24,632 nt of DNA from a virus, in the IMG/VR virus record IMGVR_UViG_3300040809_000032, positions 1 to 24,632 of that record; one strand, written 5' to 3'. The notes beneath the pieces are model-generated. The model saw nothing but the letters and a program-made list of their open reading frames with translations. It ran no database searches and was not told the DNA's origin. A program made the translations under genes and the position numbers. Below are positions 7,763 through 14,600 of the stretch, one piece after another. How positions within the stretch are numbered: the first letter of the stretch is position 1; each line of letters opens with the position of its first letter.

Positions 7763-7770
7763 TATTTATA
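7763..7770 (-). promoter_or_regulatory. T4-type late promoter motif, intergenic
   Basis: TATAAATA lies in the 51-nt gap between the radical SAM gene and the CxxCxGxG gene. It is flanked by AT-rich sequence and placed about 33 nt before the ATG at 7730. Being intergenic and exact, it is one of the best late promoter candidates in the window. Confidence 0.75.
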
Positions 7771-7781
7771 AGAAATTTATG

Positions 7782-9341
7782 TTAGACACTAAACTTTTTG
7801 GTTTTATAGTCTGAGATGAATTTTGCTGCTAAATCCTTAGGTAATTCAAGCAATCTTTGTGGTTTTTTCATATCGCGCCATGTGTACTTAGGATCAATCA
7901 ACCAGTTATGGAATGAGAATACAGTAGGTGGCTGATCGTTTGTAGGACCCTTGTAAAACTCTAGTTCGATAAACTTTAGCATTTCGTATATGTTTGTTTC
8001 ATCATTTTCCCAGTTCATAAAAGTCATGCCAGCCATGCCACCACCTTTAGGCTCTGGTAGTTGGTTAAGTCCGTCTCTCGCTTTTAATCCCTCATACAAT
8101 CCTCTAAACCTTGGAACATCACCATCAACCCAAGGTTCGTCATTAGGATTGCTAGCTCTAATTGTAGTTTTATGGTATCCAAACTTTTCAGGGTCTTCAG
8201 CATATCGGTTAACTTCATCATATTTTCTAGCTGCCCCTGTAGGAATCCATAAAGGATTTATGTGTGTTGAGTCTTCGGGCAACCAGTATTCATCAAGCCA
8301 CTTCTTTGTATCTCTAAGTGTGTCTATTGTTTCGTGAGGTAGTCCTGCGATTAAATTAATATGCCCACGGTAATGTCCTTTTTTGTTGAAGTGTTCTTTA
8401 AACTCCAACAACCCATCTTGCAGTCTTACAGTCTCCATGCCTTTACCGACTGCCCTACCCGATTTATTATTAAATGATTCTATGCCATAGAAGTGAGAGT
8501 CTAATCCCAAATCCCACAACATATCCCAATCGTCTTTCCTACTTACTAATAAGTCACCGCGGATATAGCCACCAAGATTGGGACGAAAAGGTAATTTCCG
8601 TACAACACGAGCATATCTATGTAACTTCTCGGAATAGTCATTAACAGTTTCATCTGATAATGTGTAGCTAGTCGTACCCCATTGCTCATAATTTCGTAAA
8701 AATTCGTCATGTAAATTATCCTCGTGTCGGCTGTGGTCGCCTTTAATGTTTCTATGCACAAGAGTACAGAAGTGGCAATTAAATATGCAACCTCTGCCTA
8801 GTTCTACTGTTAAAATTTCTTGTGGTTGTATGAAGTCACGTTCTTCATATGAGATTGTAAAGTCTTTTATTCTCGTAGCATCATAGTTATGAGTAGCATC
8901 TATATAGTTGTAGCTACCGTGTGTCTCATACTTTAAGTCTGTTCCTATGTTTGTGAGATGTCTTACAAGTGCTGATATTGCAAGCTCGCCGTAGCCAACA
9001 ATAAGCCAATCAATAGGAACATAGGATGCGTTGTAATAGGATTGTGTCCCAGCTACAATAGGAATGTGCGGGTATTCAATTTTAGTCCACTCTAAAAATT
9101 CTTTAAGTGAATCAAAGTCAACTGTAAATGTAGCACTAACACCTATAAAGACGGTATCTTTACGAACTCGAAGTTTAAAGTAATCTTTCAGTTCTTCAGT
9201 AGTCCAACTTTGTACAAAGTCTACTACCTCAACATCCATACCTTCCTTACGAAGGTGAGACGCTATCCTATGGGCGCCAGGTGCTCTTTTTACAGAGTCG
9301 TAGTAATAGTCTACAACTCCACCGAAGATCATGGCGTGCAT
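7782..9341 (-). CDS. Radical SAM enzyme with N-terminal B12-binding-like domain
   Basis: The 519-residue protein has a Rossmann-like N-terminal domain (residues 1-130: MIFGGVVDYYYD, VDFVQSW, VFIGVSA, PIVAGTQ) like those of B12-binding radical SAM proteins. A radical SAM core follows, with the [4Fe-4S] cluster motif C185-x3-C189-x2-C192 (GRGCIFNCHFC). The usual cobalamin ligand motif DxHxxG is not evident, so the first domain may not bind B12. The core continues with typical strands (IESFNN, INLIAGLPHE). The C-terminal 150 residues are aromatic-rich and unassigned. It lies between a 61-residue conserved gene and late structural-type genes and starts 2 nt after that gene's stop. Substrate is unknown; tRNA, protein or lipid modification are all possible. 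Confidence 0.9.
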   Translation of the reverse strand: MHAMIFGGVVDYYYDSVKRAPGAHRIASHLRKEGMDVEVVDFVQSWTTEELKDYFKLRVRKDTVFIGVSATFTVDFDSLKEFLEWTKIEYPHIPIVAGTQSYYNASYVPIDWLIVGYGELAISALVRHLTNIGTDLKYETHGSYNYIDATHNYDATRIKDFTISYEERDFIQPQEILTVELGRGCIFNCHFCTLVHRNIKGDHSRHEDNLHDEFLRNYEQWGTTSYTLSDETVNDYSEKLHRYARVVRKLPFRPNLGGYIRGDLLVSRKDDWDMLWDLGLDSHFYGIESFNNKSGRAVGKGMETVRLQDGLLEFKEHFNKKGHYRGHINLIAGLPHETIDTLRDTKKWLDEYWLPEDSTHINPLWIPTGAARKYDEVNRYAEDPEKFGYHKTTIRASNPNDEPWVDGDVPRFRGLYEGLKARDGLNQLPEPKGGGMAGMTFMNWENDETNIYEMLKFIELEFYKGPTNDQPPTVFSFHNWLIDPKYTWRDMKKPQRLLELPKDLAAKFISDYKTKKFSV

Positions 9342-9343
9342 AG

Positions 9344-9529
9344 TTAGAGTACTTTTCTACGTACTAATTCGTTTTTAACTTTTTGTTTGATTTTGGGCTG
9401 TGAATTACTTCCTTCTAAATACTTTAAAAGTTCTTCGGTGGAAGTAGAACGCATATAATAATGAACGTTCTTAGTTTTGCCCGTTGCTTTGTCGCGAGTT
9501 GTTTGTGATTTTTTAAATTTCATCGGCAT
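9344..9529 (-). CDS. Small basic conserved phage protein
   Basis: The 61-residue protein MPMKFKKSQTTRDKATGK... contains VHYYMRSTSTEELLKYL and ends KNELVRRKVL. It is strongly basic, without cysteines or a membrane segment. I recognise the general form (KFKKSQTxRDK ... STSTEELxK ... KVKNELVRR) from small proteins of T4-like marine phages, where the role is unknown. GGAG lies about 7 nt before the ATG (GGAGATATATT). It sits 2 nt upstream of the radical SAM gene, so the two are probably co-translated. A second ATG at codon 3 is also possible. Confidence 0.8.
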   Translation of the reverse strand: MPMKFKKSQTTRDKATGKTKNVHYYMRSTSTEELLKYLEGSNSQPKIKQKVKNELVRRKVL

Positions 9530-9549
9530 AATATATCTCCATTATATAG

Positions 9550-10989
9550 TTATCGTTTTTTAGGCTTAGGTGCCTTAGTCTTTTTTGTCTTTGCTTTCTT
9601 TGCGATAGGCTTAGCTGGCTTATACTTTTTACTAGTTGCTGCCTTCTTGCCTCCTCTAGATTTCATTCTATTGATTTCCATTTTTCTCATATTAGGCAAC
9701 ATCTTAACTGCTAACCTAGATACTAGTGGCTGGAATCTTTGTACCATTGTTTCCAAACGTGAACGCTCTGCAGGTGGTAGCTTGGATCTATCACGACCCC
9801 TCAACAATCTTTTGTATACCAGTCCACGAGCACCACGGGTCGCTCTACGTTTTAGTCTATCAGGAGAGGAACCTCGTCTGAGTGCAATACCTCTAGCGAC
9901 TTTTAATTTTTGTCTGTTACGTCTAGCAGCGAAACGTCTTTTCATTCTGCCTTGGACTGATAATACTTCGTGGATTTTTAATTCGTCACCGTGTTCTAGT
10001 TCATCAGGGTATTCTGTATTGTCTAAAATTTCCAACTCATCTTCATCATACAATCCTAAATCCAAAGCCTGTTGCCAACCAAATTGTTCTGCTTCTGCTT
10101 CTAGTTCTTCAATATCATCTTTAGTTAAGTCCCAATGGATTGTTTGTAGTATGGCATTGTCTTTTTTATACTGCGCTTTTGTTTCGTGGGCAGGACCGGA
10201 CTCTTTTACGAACTCTTTAAACTTTTTAGGCTCTTCACCTGGCGTCAACTTCTTAAAGTATGCAGTACCTTTATCAGTACCCCACTCGTGCCCGCCTGGC
10301 TTGGCATCGTATTCTGCGTCTTCTCTCATGTTCTTTTTACGTTCCCTATTAATCCACGCAACTGCTCGTCTATCCTGTGGGGCCTTTCTTGCCCATTGCC
10401 ACATTTTACGATATGCGCTAAGTGTCCCTTTATTTATATCAGTTCCTTCACTGTTATCTACGACAATAAAGTTGTTTCCAAATGCGTGTTGAAACTTACC
10501 AATGTTATTTTGTACTTGGGACCACATTGTTTTTACAGTTTTTGTGGGTAATGCTCTTCCGCCGCCTTTACCTCTTTGAATGTTTCTATTTGCTGCTGTT
10601 TCTTCGTCGGTGTTAACTAGTATTAAAGCTGTCTCGTAACCTAAGGATTCTAGTTGTTGTTTTTGTTTTTGTATCTTGCTGTAATCTTTTCCTGTACCGT
10701 CAATTACTAGTCCGAGCCTTCCATTAATCCAACCACGCATTCTATTATTGGTTAGTCTTTTAGAATTGTCTCTAATACCTTGCCCTTTGGTGGACATAAT
10801 GTTCTTTTGTGTGGCTTCTAATCCTGCCTTAGCCAACTCTCTCTCAAAAATAAGATCAGAGTTTACTACTTTAAAACCTAGTGTCGTTAATGAGGTTCTA
10901 CCGACAACAAATGACTTGCCAGAACCAGGGCCTCCTGCTAGGAAAATTGCTTTGAAAATTCCAGGATCATTGACACCTTCTGTTATCAT
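9550..10989 (-). CDS. P-loop kinase fused to a very basic C-terminal domain
   Basis: Residues 12-200 form a P-loop NTPase with Walker A AGGPGSGKS (18-26). The following VVNSDLIFE and LVIDGTG resemble the polynucleotide kinase/zeta-toxin group, which phosphorylates nucleic acid ends or small molecules. Residues 200-330 are an acidic linker. From about 345 the protein becomes extremely Arg/Lys-rich (GRMKRRFAARRNRQK..., then LPPAERSRLETMVQRF) and ends in an AKPIAKKAKTKKTK-type tail like histone tails. The basic domain resembles one attached to several marine phage proteins and suggests nucleic acid binding or packaging in the virion. The start overlaps the o-spanin stop (ATGA). A TATAAATA at 10438-10431 lies inside this gene. 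Confidence 0.85.
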   Translation of the reverse strand: MITEGVNDPGIFKAIFLAGGPGSGKSFVVGRTSLTTLGFKVVNSDLIFERELAKAGLEATQKNIMSTKGQGIRDNSKRLTNNRMRGWINGRLGLVIDGTGKDYSKIQKQKQQLESLGYETALILVNTDEETAANRNIQRGKGGGRALPTKTVKTMWSQVQNNIGKFQHAFGNNFIVVDNSEGTDINKGTLSAYRKMWQWARKAPQDRRAVAWINRERKKNMREDAEYDAKPGGHEWGTDKGTAYFKKLTPGEEPKKFKEFVKESGPAHETKAQYKKDNAILQTIHWDLTKDDIEELEAEAEQFGWQQALDLGLYDEDELEILDNTEYPDELEHGDELKIHEVLSVQGRMKRRFAARRNRQKLKVARGIALRRGSSPDRLKRRATRGARGLVYKRLLRGRDRSKLPPAERSRLETMVQRFQPLVSRLAVKMLPNMRKMEINRMKSRGGKKAATSKKYKPAKPIAKKAKTKKTKAPKPKKR

Positions 10990-11378
10990 TCTTCTTCAGG
11001 CTCTTCTTTAGGCTTTAGTTGATTTTCATAGTAAACAATAATCGCCTTTTGTTGTTCTATATATCTTTTGATATCTGCTAAGGACAGAGATAAGTTCTCA
11101 TATCCAGGAACACTTATTGCGAAGTAAACAAGATCTCCGTTTTCTTTCTCAAATCGTTCTGCGAACTCTTCATAGTTTTCGGAAGTTACTGCATAAAATT
11201 GTGTTTCATAAAGCTCTAGTCCTTCAGGGCGAGGCTGTATTGGCACCATTCTTTCAACAGTTTGAATCTGTGTAACGATTCTTTCTGGGCCCTGTAATAT
11301 AGAGCACCCGCTTAAAACTATAATACTACCTATTAGAAGTGGTAGCTTCAAGCTCTTCCAAAATAGCTTTACTTGCAT
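10986..11378 (-). CDS. Outer-membrane spanin subunit (o-spanin, Rz1-like lipoprotein)
   Basis: The product is a 130-residue lipoprotein. A short basic start is followed by a hydrophobic stretch (LPLLIGSIIVL) and the lipobox LSGC with the lipidated cysteine at residue 25. After cleavage the protein would attach to the inner leaflet of the outer membrane. In two-component spanins this partner binds the inner-membrane i-spanin and fuses the two membranes at the end of lysis. The mature chain is acidic and ends KPKEEPEEE, unlike the proline-rich lambda Rz1. The case rests on context: the gene overlaps the 3' end of the i-spanin-like gene by 53 nt in another frame, the classic arrangement. The stop overlaps the kinase start. 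Confidence 0.75.
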   Translation of the reverse strand: MQVKLFWKSLKLPLLIGSIIVLSGCSILQGPERIVTQIQTVERMVPIQPRPEGLELYETQFYAVTSENYEEFAERFEKENGDLVYFAISVPGYENLSLSLADIKRYIEQQKAIIVYYENQLKPKEEPEEE

Positions 11379-11694
11379 TGTTTACTCTCGTTTCAATAAG
11401 CCCTGGCTTTTGCATTGTCAGGGCGGTTAAATTATGACGTCTCAATTTTCCAATCAATTCGTTTTTATATTCATTCGCAGAACTTAACTCTACATTCAGT
11501 TCTTGTATTCTAAGTTCGTTTTGTATGTTAGCAGCAACCAATTCATCTAATGCGACTTGATTTGCTTTGGCTGCTGTTTCTGCTTTAGCTAGATTTTCTG
11601 CGGCTACTTGTAATCTGTTCTGGGTATCTTTGTAGTACATATAAGCACCACCAAACATTCCAACGATTAGTATAAATGGTAATAGTCTCCACAT
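11326..11694 (-). CDS. Inner-membrane spanin subunit (i-spanin, Rz-like)
   Basis: The protein starts MWRLLPFILIVGMFGGAYMYY, a single N-terminal signal anchor. It continues as a coiled coil (NRLQVAAENLAKAETAAKANQ through ELSSANEYKNELIGKLRRH) and ends in PGLIETRVNNASKAILEELE. Type II membrane topology with a periplasmic coiled coil is what i-spanins show. The ATG at 11694 is chosen because it sits one base after the preceding stop (TAGTATG); an upstream in-frame ATG at 11760 would give 22 extra hydrophilic residues ahead of the anchor and is unlikely. Its 3' end overlaps the lipoprotein gene. Together they should act after endolysin; no endolysin is seen in this window. Confidence 0.78.
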   Translation of the reverse strand: MWRLLPFILIVGMFGGAYMYYKDTQNRLQVAAENLAKAETAAKANQVALDELVAANIQNELRIQELNVELSSANEYKNELIGKLRRHNLTALTMQKPGLIETRVNNASKAILEELEATTSNR

Positions 11695-11695
11695 A

Positions 11696-12349
11696 CTAGC
11701 AATTCCATCTTCTGCGAGCAGCTTTACCTCTTTCGCCTGTCCAACTTCTAGATCTAGCACAGAATGATTTGCGTCTGCCTGCTGCTTTACTGCCAGGCTT
11801 CAGTTTGCTAGGAGGAGTAGTTACTGCTGTTTGTAGTTTACTGCCTGGGTTTTCTCGTCTGTGAGCATCGACGCCTTTTTGTGTTAGTCCTGCACCATCT
11901 TCTGTGGGTCTCTTGTGCCCAGATTTAATGCCTTCTTCTTGCATTGACTGTCTCATCATGGCGTGCTTCAGAGCCTTTTTATGATGAGTTAAGGCATTCA
12001 TATGCTTCACCATTTGTTGATTGCCTGAAGCAGTTTTTATCGCCGCGTTTGCCTTACGAATACCTGACTCGTGTCGGGCAATAGTTTTATCAATGTCTTC
12101 GTTAACTTTACCTTTCCGCATTTTCTGAAAAGTATTGTATGCTGTGCGTCTCTCGTCATTCTTTTTCTTTTCTGCAGGGGTCATTTGAGACACAGGCTTT
12201 TTAACTGCTGGTGTATCGTACTCTTCTTCTTTGACACAGTCGTTAACTCGGGTATCACCTTTCATCTTGGTGCCCTTCTTCTTATAACCGTCCCAACACT
12301 TAGGATCGAGTCTTTGTTTTTCTTCTCTAAACTCGGTAAATGATTTCAT
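11696..12349 (-). CDS. Basic conserved phage protein with FCAR...WNC C-terminal motif
   Basis: This 217-residue protein is Lys/Arg-rich. The N-terminus has LDPKCWDGYKKKGTKMKGD followed by NDCVKEEE, a small cysteine motif repeated in other marine phage proteins. The middle is a helical His/Lys/Met-rich segment. The C-terminus has PGSKLQTAVTTPPSKLKPG, then AAGRRKSFCARSRSW and the terminal ARRRWNC. I recognise this C-terminal pattern from unnamed proteins of T4-like marine phages; the cysteines may bind metal. It starts by ATGA overlap with the upstream gene and ends one base before the i-spanin start. A virion or DNA-binding role is possible but unproven. Confidence 0.78.
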   Translation of the reverse strand: MKSFTEFREEKQRLDPKCWDGYKKKGTKMKGDTRVNDCVKEEEYDTPAVKKPVSQMTPAEKKKNDERRTAYNTFQKMRKGKVNEDIDKTIARHESGIRKANAAIKTASGNQQMVKHMNALTHHKKALKHAMMRQSMQEEGIKSGHKRPTEDGAGLTQKGVDAHRRENPGSKLQTAVTTPPSKLKPGSKAAGRRKSFCARSRSWTGERGKAARRRWNC

Positions 12350-12666
12350 TTTTTCTTCCCTTCGATTTTGTTTATTCGCTCGAGGAGATCGTTAATTTGA
12401 TCTTGTAACTCTGTGGCACCCCCTGGTGCTACGGGAGGATGACTCCAACCCTCAAGCTCTTTAATTTTTTCTGCTAAACGAGGATAATCTTCTTCCCATT
12501 TAGCTTGCTTCTTTGCTATATTTATATTATATCTATGTGCGAGAAATTCCATCATGTTATCTAGATGGAACTGAAACCAAATCCCCATTCGTGTAGTTAA
12601 AAACCACTTACCAAATGCTGATCCAAAAATACCTGTTAGACAGGCTCTAGCTAATAGTGTCCACAT
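12346..12666 (-). CDS. Small membrane protein with coiled-coil tail
   Basis: The 106-residue protein has a hydrophobic N-terminus (MWTLLARACLTGIFGSAFGKWFL), moderately hydrophobic and probably membrane-associated. A charged helical body follows (EFLAHRYNINIAKKQAKWEED) with a proline-rich break (WSHPPVAPGG), and a short coiled coil (LQDQINDLLERINKIEGKKK) ends the protein. AAAGGAG lies 7-8 nt before the ATG, and the gene overlaps its neighbours by 20 and 4 nt. Its place two genes ahead of the spanins makes a lysis-related role plausible, but there is no direct evidence and I cannot assign a family. Confidence 0.75.
   Translation of the reverse strand: MWTLLARACLTGIFGSAFGKWFLTTRMGIWFQFHLDNMMEFLAHRYNINIAKKQAKWEEDYPRLAEKIKELEGWSHPPVAPGGATELQDQINDLLERINKIEGKKK
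12519..12526 (-). promoter_or_regulatory. Possible T4-type late promoter motif inside a gene
   Basis: TATAAATA occurs on the minus strand inside the small membrane-protein gene, within a longer AT-rich run (ATATAATATAAATATA). It could drive the basic FCAR protein and the spanin genes downstream. As it is inside coding sequence, chance occurrence cannot be excluded. Confidence 0.35.
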
Positions 12667-13291
12667 TAATGTTCTCCTTTAAATACAGACCAAAGGATTT
12701 AAATGTGTCTTCTTCTTTTAAACCCATGCCTGCTCGTGTTGCTTGAAATAACTTTTTAGCATGAGTATCGCTTGCTCTCATATGTAACCCAGATTTAAAT
12801 GATTTGTAATCATTATTAGATGCGTGGGCTCTCATCTTTGTCCCACTAATTCCGGTCACCCCTTCAGCGTCAGGATCTCTTTGTCCTGCTGATACTACCT
12901 TAATATGCTTAAAATGATAATCGCCGTTAGGTCCATTGTACTTATCGACTAGTCTTTGAAACTCGTTTACTCGATCTGAACCTGCCACCATTGTTACATG
13001 GGTGTGTCCTTCTTGATGCATCTTTTTAAGATGAGCTAAGAAGTGTGGGTGTTGAGGACTTGATGCCTCAAACTTTGCACCCCTGTGTATAGACTTAAGA
13101 TAAGAAATTTTCTGATGGGCTTGTAGGGGATTCTTTTTAGCATCGAATGAGTGGCTAACAATTACCCTATGATCTGCACCTAGTTTCTTAGCTTCAGAAT
13201 GTACCTTGTCGATTAGTTTACTATGTCCTGCAGTCGGAGGATTAAGCCTTCCAAATGCGAACACTATATGTTTATCTTTTCCTTTTAACAT
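12647..13291 (-). CDS. Nucleotidyltransferase of the HxGH family
   Basis: Residues 8-30 (HIVFAFGRLNPPTAGHSKLI) carry the first motif of the adenylyl/cytidylyl transferase superfamily, with the variant TAGH (20-23) in place of HxGH. The second motif is GISGTKMR near 147-154, equivalent to the ISxTxxR nucleotide-binding loop. Such enzymes transfer AMP or CMP onto a phosphate substrate, as in NMN or phosphopantetheine adenylylation; the substrate here is unknown. The segment VAGSDRVNEFQRLVDKYNG lies between them. The ATG overlaps the stop of the upstream KxDG ligase-like gene (TAATG) and has AAGGG in front, so the two are translated together and may act in one pathway. Confidence 0.85.
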   Translation of the reverse strand: MLKGKDKHIVFAFGRLNPPTAGHSKLIDKVHSEAKKLGADHRVIVSHSFDAKKNPLQAHQKISYLKSIHRGAKFEASSPQHPHFLAHLKKMHQEGHTHVTMVAGSDRVNEFQRLVDKYNGPNGDYHFKHIKVVSAGQRDPDAEGVTGISGTKMRAHASNNDYKSFKSGLHMRASDTHAKKLFQATRAGMGLKEEDTFKSFGLYLKENINVDTIS

Positions 13292-14475
13292 TAGGAACCC
13301 TTTTTAAGTTCGTCGCCACGAGCAAAGTTAGCAGCGCTGAATTCGTGTCGAGCTACAAATTTACTTGGGCGTCCGTTTTTATGAACAACATAACCTTCTG
13401 GCTTCGCAGGAGCTCCACCAATTTCGTGCCCCACTTCTGAGTGGGAAGCCAAAGAGTCTGTTAGTATATTTTTTGCCTGTTGTAAGTGATGATGCATCTT
13501 TAAAACAGATTCGATATGATCTTTGTTATCTGAAGCATGCTTCATGTGAGCATCTTTTGTTGCCTGATGCTTAGCCTTAGCAGCATCAGTTTTAACACCG
13601 GCAATCTTTTTGTCATGTGCTAATTGAGCATGAGCTACGTAATCTTTGTGATTAGGAGTAGAGCCATCTCGAACTGTTTGGTTAATGTAAGTTTTCAAAG
13701 GAACAACATGATGCTTGGCAACTGCTGTGTGTGCTGCCTCAGGAGTCTTTTTGTAATGCTCTGTAGCAGCCTTCATGTGCTTCTGATATTCTGATTGGGC
13801 TTCTTGTGTATAAGCTACTTTGCCTAAGTCGTGTTGGACACCTATTTGGTGTACATCAGGATGCTCGCCTAGTTCAATGTCTGCACCATGTTGTGCTGCT
13901 AGATCGGCAAACTTCTTACCTTCGTATTTTGTATGGACTGCGATACCTATGTGTGCCGCGGCTGCTTTCTTAGCGTGATCTGAATCTGCTTCGTGGTGGT
14001 AGGTAATTGTGTTTGGAGTGTAATGAACTCGGCTACCGTCATGCTTGACGTCACCTTTAGTGTGCATAATGTCTGCTTGGTAAACACCTTTGCCTGAGTG
14101 AACCTTGGGCAAGTGAGCTAGGGCTGCTTTTAGTTTAACAGCTAAGCCAGGAGCGTGTCCATGATTCTTATCTATGTCTTCGGGTGTGTAGTTGATCTTT
14201 GGCTTCTTGTTGAACACTGACTTAGAGCCAACGAAGAACTTGCCTGTCTCTGGGTGTGTACCAAACACGACTGCAGGAGAGCCGTCATATTTGACGGTAA
14301 TCTTAGTATCGCTAGCACCACCTCGGAGCTTTGTGTGAACGTCATTTAAGTTCTGAAACGCATGAGCAAAGCCTTTAGAACCACCGTGGATAACATGGTC
14401 TTCTACGTGCTCTAGATGCTTGAGTTTGTCTTCTTCATTGGCTTCAAGTATCAAGTGTTTCTTAAATTTTAACAT
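13291..14475 (-). CDS. Ligase-like covalent nucleotidyltransferase candidate with KxDG motif
   Basis: The 394-residue protein carries elements of the DNA/RNA ligase and capping-enzyme core. These are VKYDGSPAVVFG (motif I, K62-x-D64-G65; the lysine would take the nucleotide), GVYQADIMH near 130-138 (motif III-like), AVHTKYEG near 179-186, EGYVV at 360-364 (motif IV-like) and SKFVARHEF at 371-379 (motif V-like). Between about 225 and 340 is a long His/Lys/Ala-rich helical insertion with HHH and KHH runs. I recall related unnamed proteins in marine T4-like phages. It is coupled to an HxGH nucleotidyltransferase downstream. Early and late promoter motifs both lie upstream. Catalysis is inferred from motifs only. 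Confidence 0.72.
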   Translation of the reverse strand: MLKFKKHLILEANEEDKLKHLEHVEDHVIHGGSKGFAHAFQNLNDVHTKLRGGASDTKITVKYDGSPAVVFGTHPETGKFFVGSKSVFNKKPKINYTPEDIDKNHGHAPGLAVKLKAALAHLPKVHSGKGVYQADIMHTKGDVKHDGSRVHYTPNTITYHHEADSDHAKKAAAAHIGIAVHTKYEGKKFADLAAQHGADIELGEHPDVHQIGVQHDLGKVAYTQEAQSEYQKHMKAATEHYKKTPEAAHTAVAKHHVVPLKTYINQTVRDGSTPNHKDYVAHAQLAHDKKIAGVKTDAAKAKHQATKDAHMKHASDNKDHIESVLKMHHHLQQAKNILTDSLASHSEVGHEIGGAPAKPEGYVVHKNGRPSKFVARHEFSAANFARGDELKKGS

Positions 14476-14518
14476 ATATTCTATACTCTTATAGTTCGTT
14501 TCTTCATTTTATAGTTAT

Positions 14519-14547
14519 ATTATACACTCTTTAATACCAAAAGTCAA
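14519..14547 (-). promoter_or_regulatory. Consensus sigma-70 (early) promoter of the KxDG gene
   Basis: TTGACT (14547-14542) and TATAAT (14524-14519) are 17 nt apart on the minus strand. The -35 box is preceded by TTGC, and a G precedes the -10 box. An A6-GTGCG-T6 palindrome at 14549-14567 lies immediately upstream and could serve as an UP element or bent DNA. The predicted start is near 14512, giving a leader of about 37 nt. Confidence 0.88.
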
Positions 14548-14579
14548 GCAAAAAACGCACTTTTTTGAATTATTTTATG

Positions 14580-14587
14580 TATTTATA
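14580..14587 (-). promoter_or_regulatory. T4-type late promoter motif ahead of the early promoter
   Basis: TATAAATA lies in the 125-nt gap (14476-14600) upstream of the early promoter of the KxDG gene. Transcripts from here would start near 14574 and read through the early promoter region. The rest of this gap is AT-rich with no coding potential visible. Confidence 0.65.
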
Positions 14588-14600
14588 AAGAAAAAACTGT

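Noticed and set aside
10431-10438. TATAAATA late motif inside the P-loop kinase gene
   Set aside because: It is mid-gene with no gene start within about 880 nt downstream, so chance occurrence is more likely.
175-10551. Plus-strand open frames of 60-281 codons (for example 9647-10492 and 10186-10551)
   Set aside because: Each lies antisense to a well-supported minus-strand gene, lacks a ribosome site and domain motifs, and has shadow-type composition rich in Ser, Leu, Phe and Cys.
14549-14567. A6-GTGCG-T6 palindrome considered as a terminator
   Set aside because: The stem is almost all A-T pairs with no GC core, and it sits directly upstream of a -35 box, where an A-tract or UP element explains it better.
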